Shown here: positions 41,506 through 51,743 of the stretch, piece after piece
Position numbering within the stretch: position 1 is the first letter of the stretch
How the letters are laid out: every line of letters starts with the position of its first letter
NCBI GenBank assembly: GCA_023411215.1
Contig: JAEYOY010000077.1
Coordinates: 1-64,000, forward strand
Direction: 5' to 3'
DNA length: 64,000 bases
Source of the DNA: Bacillota bacterium
GTDB taxonomy: Bacteria; Bacillota; Clostridia; Lachnospirales; Lachnospiraceae
The notes under the pieces: model-generated
What the model saw: only the letters and a program-made list of their open reading frames with translations
Databases searched by the model: none
Told to the model about the DNA's origin: nothing
Program-made: the position numbers and the translations under genes

Positions 41506-43110
41506 ATGAATCTAGGAAAAGTTACAGCATTATTACTTGTCTGTGCAATGACTGTCACAGCTTTTACAGCATGCGGAGGAGGCCAAAAAGTATCGGCAAG
41601 GGAAGAAAGAATTAAAAACAGCGAAATCATCGTGGCGATAGGTTCAGAACCTGAAACGGGTTTCGATTCTACTACAGGTGGACATGGTTCAATTACAAAG
41701 GTTCTTTTTTCAACGCTATTTAAAAGAGATAAGAAATTAGGCTGGGAAAATGATTTAGCTACAGGCTATAAAGTGTCAGATGATAAGCTGACATGGACTG
41801 TTAATATAAGAGATGCTATATTTACAGATGGAACTTCTGTAAAAGCCGAGGATGTAGTTTATACTTATGAAACTGCGAAAAAAGCAGGAGCCGATATTGA
41901 TTTGACTATGATTGACAGCATAAAGGAAGTTGATGATAAGACTGTTGAATTCAAGTTAACAAGACCGTATTCACCTTTTCTTGAAAGACTTGCCTACCTT
42001 GGAATAGTACCAAAGCATGCTCATAATGATAGCTTTAAGGACAATCCTATTGGTTCGGGCCCATACAAGTTTGTTCAGTGGGATAAAGGGCAGCAGGTTA
42101 TTGTTGAAGCAAATGATAAATATTACGGAGAAGCTCCTAAAATCAAAAAGCTTACAATGGTGTTCTTGGATACTGATGCAGCTTTTGCAGCAGTTAAGAA
42201 TGGGGATGTGGATGCAGCACAAATAAATGGTACATTGGCTTCCCAAAAAGTAGAGGGCACTAATGTAATAGATATACCAAGCATTGAGTGCTATGGAGTT
42301 AGTTTTCCAATGATACCGAACGAAGGAAAGAAAGCACAAGACGGTGCTGTAATGGGCAATAACGTAACATGTGATGTAGCGATCAGAAAGGCCTTGAATA
42401 CTGCAGTAGACAGGGAGAAAATTGTCAAGGGTGTGTTAAACGGTTATGGCACCGTTTCCACAACAGGACTTGAAAAGATGCCGTGGTTAAATGAGGATAC
42501 TGAGTTAGCAGCTAACGAATATGCCAATGTTGATGCCGCAAAAAAAATACTGGCAGAAGGCGGCTGGTCTGACACAGATCAGGATGGTATAGTAGAGAAA
42601 AAAGGAAATAAAGCAGCGTTTGATTTACTTTATACCGATGGTGTTTACAGGCAGGAAATGGCCCTTGAATTTGTTAATGTTGCAAAAGAAATAGGAATTG
42701 AAGTCACTTTAATAAAGACAACATGGGATACTATATTGCCTGATATTCATCAACAAGCGGTATTATATGGATTCGGCTCGGGTGATCCATCAGAATTGTA
42801 TAATCTCTATTATGGTGGAATTGCCGGAGGTTCTGTAGCTTGGGATAATTCAGGTTGCTATAACAATGAAGAAGTGAATGAAAACGTAGACAAGGCACTT
42901 GCGGCTACAGATGAAGCTGAAGCAATTACTTACTGGAAGGCACTTCAGAAGAATGCTTCCGCTAAGGGGGATGCACCTTATTGCTGGCTTGTAAATGCAA
43001 ACCATGTTTACCTTGCTGCTAATGGTTTTACCTTTGGAAATCCAACAATACAGCCTCATGGTGGAAGAATATTTGACAATGTAACTGAGTGGTCCTGGCA
43101 ACAAAATTAA
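41506..43110 (+). CDS. Peptide/nickel-type ABC transporter substrate-binding lipoprotein
   Basis: 534 residues from ATG 41506 (GGAG 6 bases upstream; two earlier in-frame ATGs are less likely). Signal peptide with lipobox TAFTAC-GGG. Family 5 binding-protein features: the N-terminal segment EPETGFDST, DKLTWTVNIRDAIFTDGTSVKAEDVVYTYE, GSGPYKFVQWDKGQ, and the C-terminal domain with AAKKILAEGGW. The ligand could be a peptide, nickel chelate or other metal complex. First gene of a six-gene operon. Confidence 0.85.
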   Translation: MNLGKVTALLLVCAMTVTAFTACGGGQKVSAREERIKNSEIIVAIGSEPETGFDSTTGGHGSITKVLFSTLFKRDKKLGWENDLATGYKVSDDKLTWTVNIRDAIFTDGTSVKAEDVVYTYETAKKAGADIDLTMIDSIKEVDDKTVEFKLTRPYSPFLERLAYLGIVPKHAHNDSFKDNPIGSGPYKFVQWDKGQQVIVEANDKYYGEAPKIKKLTMVFLDTDAAFAAVKNGDVDAAQINGTLASQKVEGTNVIDIPSIECYGVSFPMIPNEGKKAQDGAVMGNNVTCDVAIRKALNTAVDREKIVKGVLNGYGTVSTTGLEKMPWLNEDTELAANEYANVDAAKKILAEGGWSDTDQDGIVEKKGNKAAFDLLYTDGVYRQEMALEFVNVAKEIGIEVTLIKTTWDTILPDIHQQAVLYGFGSGDPSELYNLYYGGIAGGSVAWDNSGCYNNEEVNENVDKALAATDEAEAITYWKALQKNASAKGDAPYCWLVNANHVYLAANGFTFGNPTIQPHGGRIFDNVTEWSWQQN

Positions 43111-43139
43111 CTTGGGGTCTTGGACAAAGGAGGAATAAA

Positions 43140-44132
43140 GTGGAAAAGAGTAATAGCTTAGGATGGTTCCTGATAAGAAAGGTTATAAAATTCATTACAC
43201 TTTTAGTAGCGGTGTGTCTGGTTACCTTTGTCCTTTTAGAATTATCTCCGATCGATCCGGTTACTGCTTATGTTGGTGCAAGTACCAAAGTAGGGGCGGA
43301 GCAAAGAGCCTTGATAGCAGAACATTGGGGGTTGAACAAGCCCCCTGTTGAACGCTTCATGGCATGGTTTACGTCAATACTTCAAGGGGATTGGGGAACA
43401 TCTATGATCTATAGACGCCCGGTTCTTGAGGTGATAGGAGAAAAGTTTTTGTCATCACTCGGTCTCATGAGCATAGCATGGATTTTATCAGGGGTTGTAG
43501 GTTTTGTTCTTGGAATAATATCGGGTTCAAATGAAGGAAAAGCAATTGATAAGGTGATACATACCTATTGCTATATATTAATTTCAACACCAACATTCTG
43601 GTTAGGCATATTGTTTGTTATGGTATTTGCGGTTTCACTGGGATGGTTTCCTGTAGCACTAAGCGTTCCAATAGGAACTGTTGCAAAGGATGTCGGCTTT
43701 GCTGATAAAATCAGCCATGTTATCCTGCCTGCTCTTACACTCAGCTTGATAGGAATATCAAATATATGCATGCATACGAGGCAGAAGGTCATAGAAATAC
43801 TTACAACAGATTATGTATTATTTGCAAAAGCACGTGGTGAGAACAAAAAAAGTATTATATTCAATCACGTAATAAAAAATGTTTCACTGCCTGCAATAAC
43901 CCTTCAATTCTTATCTTTTAGTGAATTGTTCGGCGGAGCAATCTTCGTGGAGCAAGTATTCTCGTATCCCGGACTTGGACGGGCTGTGGTTCAAGCTGGA
44001 CTGAAGGGTGATTTGCCATTACTCATGGGGATTGTTATAATCAGCCTGATTTTTGTTTATACAGGCAATACAGCAGCAGATTTATTATATAGAGTAATAG
44101 ATCCGAGAATCAGGGGGGCGAAGAGAGTTTAA
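43140..44132 (+). CDS. ABC transporter permease, DppB/NikB type
   Basis: 330 residues from GTG 43140 with AAAGGAGG 6 bases upstream. Six membrane segments and the family blocks: FVLLELSPIDPVTAYVG after the first helix, STPTFWLGILFVMVFAVSLGWFP, and the ATPase-docking loop YVLFAKARGENKKSIIFNHV. The C-terminal FSYPGLGRAVVQA is typical of this family. It pairs with the next permease to form the channel. Confidence 0.88.
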   Translation: MEKSNSLGWFLIRKVIKFITLLVAVCLVTFVLLELSPIDPVTAYVGASTKVGAEQRALIAEHWGLNKPPVERFMAWFTSILQGDWGTSMIYRRPVLEVIGEKFLSSLGLMSIAWILSGVVGFVLGIISGSNEGKAIDKVIHTYCYILISTPTFWLGILFVMVFAVSLGWFPVALSVPIGTVAKDVGFADKISHVILPALTLSLIGISNICMHTRQKVIEILTTDYVLFAKARGENKKSIIFNHVIKNVSLPAITLQFLSFSELFGGAIFVEQVFSYPGLGRAVVQAGLKGDLPLLMGIVIISLIFVYTGNTAADLLYRVIDPRIRGAKRV

Positions 44133-44998
44133 TGGAAAGAACAGATAAACTACAAATTACTGGTAAGCCGAGCTGGTTTAGATTTGGAGTAAGAGAACGG
44201 ATTATTACATCTACTGCTGCCTTTGGAATATCCTTCCTAGCAGTGTTAATTGCAGGAAGTCTGATAAATCCAGACTCATTAAGAGTAAATTTAGAAAACA
44301 TATTTGCTCTTCCAAATTTGGAGCATCCCTTCGGTACTGACTGGGTAGGCAGAGATATGCTGCTTAGAACAGTAAAGGGACTCAGCCTGAGTATGAGAAT
44401 CGGTATGTTGTGTTCTCTGAGCAGCGGACTGATTGCTTTGATTCTTGGGGTAGCAGGGCCAATGCTTGGAGGAAAGATAGATTTTATAATTTCATGGCTG
44501 ATAGACTTAACATTATCAGTACCGCATACTTTGGTTATAGTATTGATTTCAATAGCTGTCGGTGGCGGTCTGAAAGGTATTGTAATAGGAGTTACCCTTA
44601 CTCACTGGACTTCCCTGACCCGTGTAATCAGAGCTGAAGTAATGCAAATAAGGGAACTGGAATATACAAGGATTTCAAGGCAATTCGGTAAGGGTAGTTT
44701 TTATATAGCCAAGGAACATATTTTGCCACATGTGATCCCTCAGCTTGTAGTTGGAATTGTTTTAGTGTTTCCACACGCAATTTTGCATGAAGCATCAGTA
44801 ACCTTCTTGGGTTTCGGATTACCTCCACATGAACCGGCAATAGGTGTTATACTATCAGAATCAATGAAATATCTGACAAGTGGTAAATGGTGGTTGGCAT
44901 TCTTTCCTGGCTTAAGTCTAGTTTTGATATCTATGATGGTAGACTGCATCGGTAAGAATATGGAAAAGCTGATAAATCCGAAGACAGCGTACAAGTAG
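44132..44998 (+). CDS. ABC transporter permease, DppC/NikC type
   Basis: 288 residues, its ATG overlapping the previous stop. It has a short cytoplasmic N-terminus, one helix, then the conserved HPFGTDWVGRDMLLRTVKGL and the EAA-like loop LEYTRISRQFGKGSFYIAKEHILPHV. The final FLGFGLPPHEPAIGVIL is a family hallmark. Partner of the DppB-like permease. Confidence 0.88.
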   Translation: MERTDKLQITGKPSWFRFGVRERIITSTAAFGISFLAVLIAGSLINPDSLRVNLENIFALPNLEHPFGTDWVGRDMLLRTVKGLSLSMRIGMLCSLSSGLIALILGVAGPMLGGKIDFIISWLIDLTLSVPHTLVIVLISIAVGGGLKGIVIGVTLTHWTSLTRVIRAEVMQIRELEYTRISRQFGKGSFYIAKEHILPHVIPQLVVGIVLVFPHAILHEASVTFLGFGLPPHEPAIGVILSESMKYLTSGKWWLAFFPGLSLVLISMMVDCIGKNMEKLINPKTAYK

Positions 44999-45008
44999 GA
45001 GAATGAAA

Positions 45009-45944
45009 ATGGACCAAAAACCGATTTTACAGGTAAGCAATTTAGGAGTGTCTTTCTCACAATACACGAAGGGACTTCGAAGACAAAACTTAAAGGTAAT
45101 AACGAATTTGGATATAGAATTGTATGAAGGTAAAATATTAGCGGTAGTGGGTTCAAGCGGCTCAGGAAAAAGCCTGTTAGCTCATGCCATACTTGATATT
45201 TTACCGGACAATGCTGTTGCAGAAGGTGAAATAACCTATAAAGGTGATGTTCTGACTAAAAAAGATCAGGAAAGGTTAAGGGGAAAAGAAATAGTTTTGA
45301 TACCTCAATCTGTAAACTATTTGGACCCATTGCAGCAGGTTGGAAAGCAGGTAGGAATCTCTGTAACAGATAAGAAAAAGAAAGATAGTATTGTTTCGAA
45401 TTTATTTAGTAAATATGGACTTGGAAAAAAAGTGGAAAGCTATTATCCCTTTCAATTGTCGGGAGGTATGGCCAGAAAAGTGCTGCTGTCCACGGCATTG
45501 GCCTCGGATGCAAAAGTAATTATTGCTGATGAACCTACTCCGGGCTTGGACGAAAAAGCCTTAAACGAAGTGCTGAGGGATTTCAGAGAGTTTGCTGATA
45601 ATGGCTGTGCAATACTTATGATAACGCATGATATACAGGCAGCTCTTAAAATTGCAGACAACATTGCAATCTTTTATGCAGGAACAACACTTGAAGTAGC
45701 TAATGTATCTGATTTTAACGGACAGGGAGAAAGGCTGAGACACCCTTATACAAAAGCACTGAACAGAGCCTTGCCCAGTAATGAGTTCGTTCCTTTAACA
45801 GGAGCTCAACCCTTGCCGACTGAGCTTCCGAAAGGGTGCTTATTCTGTGACAGATGCCAACAAAGAACCACAAGATGCTGGGACGAAAGACCGGAATTCC
45901 AGGAAATCCGTGGTGGAAAGGTAAGATGCTTGTATGCGACTTAA
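45009..45944 (+). CDS. ABC transporter ATPase, DppD type
   Basis: 311 residues from ATG 45009 (AGGAG 7 bases upstream; ATG 45003 is closer to it). Walker A VGSSGSGKSLL, signature LSGGMARKVLLS, Walker B VIIADEPTPGLD, switch His in MITHD. The C-terminal CLFCDRCQQRTTRCW is the Cys-rich tail seen in oligopeptide-type ATPases, where it can bind an iron-sulfur cluster. It overlaps the second ATPase gene by 11 bases. Confidence 0.88.
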   Translation: MDQKPILQVSNLGVSFSQYTKGLRRQNLKVITNLDIELYEGKILAVVGSSGSGKSLLAHAILDILPDNAVAEGEITYKGDVLTKKDQERLRGKEIVLIPQSVNYLDPLQQVGKQVGISVTDKKKKDSIVSNLFSKYGLGKKVESYYPFQLSGGMARKVLLSTALASDAKVIIADEPTPGLDEKALNEVLRDFREFADNGCAILMITHDIQAALKIADNIAIFYAGTTLEVANVSDFNGQGERLRHPYTKALNRALPSNEFVPLTGAQPLPTELPKGCLFCDRCQQRTTRCWDERPEFQEIRGGKVRCLYAT

Positions 45945-46551
45945 AGCAGAGAAAATAAACTTTAAATATACCAAGGAAAGATATATCCTGAAGGATGTTG
46001 ATTTTTCTGTTGAAAGTGGTGAAATTGTCGGTCTTGTGGCACCGAGTGGTTATGGGAAAACTACTCTTGCCAAGATTCTGGCAGGATACGAAAGGCCTAA
46101 AAGCGGGAAGGTCGTGCTGGAAGGCTGCCAGTATAAAAAAAGGGATTATAATCCGGTACAGTTAATATTCCAACATCCTGAAAAAGCGGTAAACCCATTA
46201 TGGAAAATGAGAAAAATCATTAGTGAGTCCGGAGAGCCTTCCCAAGAATTAATGGATGCTATGGGCATAAAAGAAGGATGGCTGAATAGGTGGCCCACCG
46301 AATTATCCGGCGGAGAACTGCAAAGGTTTTGTGTACTTCGTGTATTGAATGAAAAGACAAAATTCATAATTGCGGATGAAATGACTACAATGCTGGATGC
46401 AATTACACAGGCACAGATTTGGAATATCGTGATTAATTATGCCAGAGAAAATAATATTGGTGTAGTTGTCATAAGCCACGAACGAGCTTTAGTTGACAAG
46501 ATTTGTGACAGAGTAATTGAACTGGATAAGAATATTGGAGGTAAAGTATGA
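45934..46551 (+). CDS. ABC transporter ATPase, DppF type
   Basis: 205 residues. Walker A VAPSGYGKTTL, Q-loop LIFQHPEKAVNPLWKM, signature LSGGELQRFCVLR, Walker B FIIADEMTTMLD, switch His in VISHER. It is shorter than usual (about 260-330 residues) because the C-terminal oligopeptide extension is missing. It overlaps the flavoprotein gene by 4 bases. Confidence 0.85.
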   Translation: MRLKAEKINFKYTKERYILKDVDFSVESGEIVGLVAPSGYGKTTLAKILAGYERPKSGKVVLEGCQYKKRDYNPVQLIFQHPEKAVNPLWKMRKIISESGEPSQELMDAMGIKEGWLNRWPTELSGGELQRFCVLRVLNEKTKFIIADEMTTMLDAITQAQIWNIVINYARENNIGVVVISHERALVDKICDRVIELDKNIGGKV

Positions 46552-47885
46552 AGGTTCTAGTTCTGAATGGAAGTCCTAAGAGTGTTTATAGTATTACATT
46601 ACAAACTTCATTGTATTTAGAAAATAAGTTTCCAGAGCATAAATTTCAGTTTCTTCATGTTGGTCATAACATCAAATCCATTGAAAAGGACTTTTCAACT
46701 GTGGCTGATGCAATAACAGGTGCGGAGCTGATTGTTTTTTCTTATCCTGTTTATACCTTTATTGCACCTAGTCAGTTGCATCGGTTTATAGAGCTTTTAA
46801 AAGCATCCGGACTTAATGTATCAGGAAAATTTGTTACTCAGATTACTACTTCAAAGCATTTTTATGATGTGACTGCACATAAGTATATTCAGGAGAACTG
46901 TCAGGATCTTGGCATGAAATATTTGAAGGGACTGTCTGCAGATATGGATGATCTCTTGACTGAAAATGGACGAAATACGGCGAAAGAGTTTTTTGAATAT
47001 GTATGCTGGAGCGTGGAGCATGATGTATATGAAACTATTCCAAAGTATACTATGGCTTCTACCCATCGTCCGGTTAGTACGGTTACTTCCAGTAAGGATG
47101 AAAAGAGCAGAGATGTAGTTATCGTTACGGATTGTGCTAAGGACGATAAGCAGCTCAACGATATGATTAACCGATTTAGAGCAGTTCTTAAGTATAAGAG
47201 TCGTATTGTTAATCTTATCGAATATCCTTTTCGTGGTGGATGTATAGGCTGCTTTAATTGTGCACCTACAGGAAAATGTATTTATAAGGATGGCTTTGAT
47301 GATTTCCTACGTAACAACATTCAGACCGCAGATGCTATAATATATGCCTTTTCCATTAAGGATCATTCCATGGGCTCCGTTTTTAAAATGTATGATGACA
47401 GGCAGTTCTGTAATGGTCATAGAACCGTGACTATGGGAATGCCTACAGGGTACTTAATTAGTGGAAATTATTCATCAGAGGCTAATCTGCAGATGATTAT
47501 TGAAGGTCGAAGTGAGGTTGGAGGAAATTTTCTCGCAGGAGTTGCTTGTGATGAAATAAACCCGGATGCAGAAATAGACAGACTTGCTGAAAGGCTTGAT
47601 TATGCAATCAGTCATAAGTATATCCAGCCTAAGAATTTCTATGGTGTTGGCGGAATGATAATTTTCAGGGATCTAATTTGGCTCATGCGAGGTATGATGA
47701 AAGCGGATCATCGATTCTACAAAGAACATGGACTATATGACTTTCCTCAAAAGAAAAAAGGAACAGTATTAAAAATGTATCTTGTAGGTGCCCTCATATC
47801 CTCTCCAAAGCTGAAAGCAAAAATAGGAAACAAAATGAATGAAGGTATGATTGCGCCGTATAAGAAGGTCTTGAACAGCAATTAA
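46548..47885 (+). CDS. Two-domain flavodoxin-like NAD(P)H-dependent oxidoreductase
   Basis: 445 residues, ATGA-coupled to the transporter. Residues 1-155 are a flavodoxin-like fold with the FMN loop LNGSPKSVYS. Residues 185-350 form a second flavin-reductase unit with the Cys cluster GGCIGCFNCAPTGKC, as in iron-sulfur flavoproteins, and with FSIKDHSMGSVFKMYDDR. The C-terminal 90 residues are an extra helical part. Its place as last gene of an import operon suggests intracellular reduction of the imported ligand, for example release of a metal from a chelate. This role is inferred. Confidence 0.75.
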   Translation: MKVLVLNGSPKSVYSITLQTSLYLENKFPEHKFQFLHVGHNIKSIEKDFSTVADAITGAELIVFSYPVYTFIAPSQLHRFIELLKASGLNVSGKFVTQITTSKHFYDVTAHKYIQENCQDLGMKYLKGLSADMDDLLTENGRNTAKEFFEYVCWSVEHDVYETIPKYTMASTHRPVSTVTSSKDEKSRDVVIVTDCAKDDKQLNDMINRFRAVLKYKSRIVNLIEYPFRGGCIGCFNCAPTGKCIYKDGFDDFLRNNIQTADAIIYAFSIKDHSMGSVFKMYDDRQFCNGHRTVTMGMPTGYLISGNYSSEANLQMIIEGRSEVGGNFLAGVACDEINPDAEIDRLAERLDYAISHKYIQPKNFYGVGGMIIFRDLIWLMRGMMKADHRFYKEHGLYDFPQKKKGTVLKMYLVGALISSPKLKAKIGNKMNEGMIAPYKKVLNSN

Positions 47886-47936
47886 GTATGGAAAGTGTGA
47901 AAATGGTAAAGTAAAAAGCTTTTTGCCATAAATTGA

Positions 47937-47992
47937 AACTGGGAATGAGATAATGCCTGGCTAGATGCCAAAGTGTTATCTCATTCCCAGTT
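47937..47992. terminator. Bidirectional hairpin between convergent genes
   Basis: A perfect 17-bp stem AACTGGGAATGAGATAA (47937-47953) pairs with 47976-47992 across a 22-base loop. It separates the flavoprotein gene from the minus-strand sensor kinase. U-tracts are weak. Confidence 0.65.
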
Positions 47993-48031
47993 CTATACGT
48001 AATATTTATAGAAAGCTTTAAGAGGTAGTCA

Positions 48032-49807
48032 TTATTGTCGTGGTAATAAGAAAATTGTACGCATGCCTTTCCCTTCTTCGCTCATAACAGAAATACCATA
48101 CTCATTCCCATAGGCTATCTTCATACGTAAATTTATACTATGCAAATTTTCAAAAACAGTATTTATATTCGTCGACATGACATCGTCATTTTTCAAGGCT
48201 TCGTTTAATGCGAGCACTGCTTGCTCATCCATTCCTATACCATTATCTATAATATTGATTTCATACTGAGTGTCGTTTTTGGCAGATACCTGAATGAGAA
48301 GATTTCCACCTTCCATAAGCGGTTCCAGCTCATGAGTTATGGTATGCTCGATTACTGGTTGCAGGATCATCCTAGGGATCTCTAGATCGTAGAATTCTTC
48401 AGAACAATCAATCTTATAACTGATTCTATCAGAAAATCGAATGGAGATTATGGATAGATAATGCTCGGCAGCCTTTAACTCCTCTTTCAAATAAGCATAG
48501 GAATTGCTATTAGTACTATATTGGAAAATGGAGCTGAAGGAAGAAGCAATTTTGTAAATTTCGCGATTTCCTGATGCTAATGCGATCCCTTTGATAGAGT
48601 CCAAGGTATTAAATAAAAAGTGGGGATTAATCTGACTCTGAAGATATGCATTTTGCAATTTTTGCGCCTCTATTTCCTGCTGGTATAAGCTTGTAGTCGT
48701 TGTAAAAAGCTGTTGATTTAAGCTGTTAATCTGACGAAGCATCTGGTTGAATTCTTCGGAGATAGCTTCTATCTCCGTGCATCCCTCAAGCTTCACCGAT
48801 TCCTTTAACATCTTTAGATTACCTTCATTTATGGAGAACATAAAATCCATGAGTCGGTTTAAAGGCTGAATGAAATTATGGACCATAATCACCATAGGTA
48901 TTGCAATTACAATAACTAGGATGGTAAACAATAGGATACTAATGCCTCTTACCCGATCTATTCCAGAAATTAAGTCCTCATATTTAGTTGCGGTTATTAT
49001 CTTCCCCTCAATCTCCGGAATGGGGTGAAGCAAAAACAGATACTTATTTCCATTAATAGTATATATAATTGGCGACTCATCTATGTTTTCAATCGCTCTT
49101 ATATCCTTCTCAGAGAGTGTCAGACCTGAGGAATTCATTCTCGTGAATATGTTATTATCCCGTTCAATTAAGAAGATGTTGGTTTTGAACAAATCAGGTA
49201 AATTTTTCACGTTATTATTAATAAAATTGGCATCGAGGAGGATGGTCAGATAACCGATTTTCTCACCGATGGGTGCCTTTGATCCATCCGAGAAAATATT
49301 CATTCTGAAAACGAATACTTCTACTGAGGTATTGATGGAGGTGGTTATGTTTGCTAGTCCGTCATAATAAATCTGTCCACCATTATTTTCAAGTTCACTT
49401 GAGTTTAGACCGATATTAGTATACCCATATTTATAGAATACGCGTCCGCTCATATCCGTGATATAGATATCATAGATTCCTGTCTGCGTATTATCAATTA
49501 ACTGGAATAAGTCTGCTACATCCTGGCTTGCATGATATCGCTCTGAATTGGTATCAGCATTTAAGAAGTCAGATATGGATCCATGATATCCGGTATATAG
49601 CATCAGATTGGAGATATCTGAATAACGTTCTGATACGTTTTTCTGCAGTATGGAGGATATTTCAGTGCTATGCTCGATATTCTGTTCTATCACAATATTT
49701 TTGGATTGGATATAAAAAATAAAAATCAAAATAGGTACGATTATAATAAGTGATAGTGCCATAGAGAGGATCTGAATTCTCATAGGTAATTTACTAAACT
49801 TTTTCAT
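48032..49807 (-). CDS. YesM-type sensor histidine kinase
   Basis: 591 residues from the minus-strand ATG at 49807 with AAAGGAG 7 bases upstream. Membrane helix at 15-35, extracellular dCache-like sensor of about 250 residues, second helix near 285-305, HAMP linker, then the His-kinase box QINPHFLFNTLDSIKG and ATPase motif IDNGIGMDEQA. YesM-type kinases sense extracellular sugars or their binding proteins. The start overlaps the response regulator gene by 14 bases, so the two form a cognate pair, probably governing the adjacent glycan operon. Confidence 0.9.
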   Translation of the reverse strand: MKKFSKLPMRIQILSMALSLIIIVPILIFIFYIQSKNIVIEQNIEHSTEISSILQKNVSERYSDISNLMLYTGYHGSISDFLNADTNSERYHASQDVADLFQLIDNTQTGIYDIYITDMSGRVFYKYGYTNIGLNSSELENNGGQIYYDGLANITTSINTSVEVFVFRMNIFSDGSKAPIGEKIGYLTILLDANFINNNVKNLPDLFKTNIFLIERDNNIFTRMNSSGLTLSEKDIRAIENIDESPIIYTINGNKYLFLLHPIPEIEGKIITATKYEDLISGIDRVRGISILLFTILVIVIAIPMVIMVHNFIQPLNRLMDFMFSINEGNLKMLKESVKLEGCTEIEAISEEFNQMLRQINSLNQQLFTTTTSLYQQEIEAQKLQNAYLQSQINPHFLFNTLDSIKGIALASGNREIYKIASSFSSIFQYSTNSNSYAYLKEELKAAEHYLSIISIRFSDRISYKIDCSEEFYDLEIPRMILQPVIEHTITHELEPLMEGGNLLIQVSAKNDTQYEINIIDNGIGMDEQAVLALNEALKNDDVMSTNINTVFENLHSINLRMKIAYGNEYGISVMSEEGKGMRTIFLLPRQ

Positions 49808-51263
49808 TAGGAGGCTCCTTTGATAAAGCTGTGGAGGAAGGGATAGACTTTGAGGCACGATACTCGGATGGGGTTACCTTCTGATATCGTTTAAATATCT
49901 TGGCAAAGTAGCAATAGTCATTATATCCACATTCCTGACTGATTTCTTGAACTTGTTTATCGGTATTGATTAATAGATTGCAGGCATATGAAACTCTATT
50001 TCTTGTGATGTAATCTACAAAATTCGTGCCAACTTCCTTTTTAAATAGCTGGCTCAAATAACTTCCGCTTATATAGAACTTATTGGTTATATCATGAACT
50101 GTCAGATCTTCTGTCATATGTTCATCAATATATTTTAGTATCTTTTTCAGTGTTGTATGCTCTACAGGAAGTGTGGCACCGGACTGGGAGCAGATGTCGG
50201 CGGCGTATGTTTTTAAGCATTCAATCATATTTTCCAAAGTACCAAACCGTAAAAAGAGTTTTTCGTAATCACCAATATAGGCATTTTTCTTGTTCATAGC
50301 ATTACTCTGAAACATATAATTAATAACATGGTATAACATATAGGCATACTGAATGGATAAATGCTTACTTACTATTTCATTATAGGCCTGATCCAGGCAC
50401 ATACATATTTGTGAATATTCCATGCTATTCATCGCAATCAATAATTTGGATAGAATTTCATTGATGGAGGAATTCGTATTCAAGATTGGTGCGGTATAGA
50501 TACCGCGTTCACCTGTAATGAAAATTGTATAAGCTGCAGTGGTAGCGGCATCCAAGGATTGATCGATCATTAGGCAATCCGTGATTGCGTGGCCTATGCC
50601 GATGCTTACCCAATTTGACACGAAGAATTCGATATATCTCATCATTTTCTTCAAATCAGATTCTGGAAAGAGATAAGCATATCGTTGATAACCTGTCTTG
50701 AAACTAATATAGGATATTGAAGGATCTAAGGAAAGCTTATCGGAACCCAAGCTGATAAGAGTAATCAAAGGGTTGTCATCTGATAGTACTAAGTTTTTTG
50801 TACTTAGAATAGCATTAATCGCGTTGGAATCATTCGAACTTAACGTATCGCTAATGTAAGGCAAATCCTCCGAGGTGGAGCTCTCCCTCTTCTTTAATTC
50901 CTTTACAGCTCGACTTAACGTAGCTTCAATATCTTCTAATTCAAAGGGCTTTAAACAATAATTATATACACCGTACATCAAAGCCTTCTGCGCATAGGAG
51001 AATTCGGCATACCCACTTAATAAGATAAACAAAGTATCTGGGCAAATTGATTTTGCATTCTTTATTAGTTCTAAGCCATTCATACCAGGCATCTGTATGT
51101 CGGTTATTACGATAGCGGGCTTATGCTCTTCAATAAAACGAAGTGCTTCAATGCCATTGCGGGCTTGTCCAGCGACGGTTAATTCATATTTCTCCCAATT
51201 TATTCCACAAATAAGTCCTTTTATAATCCATTGTTCATCGTCTACAAGTAGTACTGAGTACAT
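49794..51263 (-). CDS. YesN-type response regulator with AraC DNA-binding domain
   Basis: 489 residues. Receiver domain: VLLVDDEQW, phosphoacceptor Asp in IVITDIQMPGMNG, and Lys in YCLKPFE. A long middle region follows, then a C-terminal AraC/XylS double helix-turn-helix (HMTEDLTVHDITNKFYISGSYLSQLFKKEVG, then VQEISQECGYNDYCYFAKIFKRYQKVTPSEYR, here abbreviated in motifs of the two helices: SGSYLSQLFKK and YNDYCYFAKIFKR). Transcribed divergently from the sugar transporter genes, which it most likely activates. Confidence 0.9.
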   Translation of the reverse strand: MYSVLLVDDEQWIIKGLICGINWEKYELTVAGQARNGIEALRFIEEHKPAIVITDIQMPGMNGLELIKNAKSICPDTLFILLSGYAEFSYAQKALMYGVYNYCLKPFELEDIEATLSRAVKELKKRESSTSEDLPYISDTLSSNDSNAINAILSTKNLVLSDDNPLITLISLGSDKLSLDPSISYISFKTGYQRYAYLFPESDLKKMMRYIEFFVSNWVSIGIGHAITDCLMIDQSLDAATTAAYTIFITGERGIYTAPILNTNSSINEILSKLLIAMNSMEYSQICMCLDQAYNEIVSKHLSIQYAYMLYHVINYMFQSNAMNKKNAYIGDYEKLFLRFGTLENMIECLKTYAADICSQSGATLPVEHTTLKKILKYIDEHMTEDLTVHDITNKFYISGSYLSQLFKKEVGTNFVDYITRNRVSYACNLLINTDKQVQEISQECGYNDYCYFAKIFKRYQKVTPSEYRASKSIPSSTALSKEPPNEKV

Positions 51264-51743
51264 ATTTTATACCATCCTTTAAAACTATTGTATGTATTAA
51301 TGTATGCTTCGTATGTATAATACAGCAAATTATCTGACAGTGCTCTTATTATGATCTAATTGTTATAATAGTTTACAACATCAACAGGTTTCTGTCCATA
51401 CCTACTATCATTCACAATAACTTATTACCATCCTTTAAATAGGAAAGGGAGAGTTTATACTGTCCTATAACCAATCAAAACAGGCTATTATAGCGAAGTA
51501 TGAAGAAAGCGCAGTGCGTTTCCTGGATGGATGCAGTTGGGAACGGATGAAAAGTAGTAAGGAGTACCTTGGGCAAAGAAATGTATATGGAAAATAATAT
51601 GATTAACATGTACAAAAAGATAAAGCATTTCGACAGGAAAGAACAAATAACAGTATTATTATGCATTTTATAACTTCTGTCCATATGAAATTAACCCCTG
51701 ACTAAATATAATACTAATATACAAAGTGAAAGGGGAAATAAAT
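51264..51743. promoter_or_regulatory. Divergent control region of the glycan locus
   Basis: 480 bases between the response regulator gene and the transporter operon. A good TATAAT (51707-51712) lies 32 bases before the first transporter start codon, but at 17 bases upstream there is only TATGAA-like sequence in place of a -35 box. That fits a promoter that needs an activator. Small ORFs in the gap have no ribosome binding site or family pattern. Confidence 0.45.
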
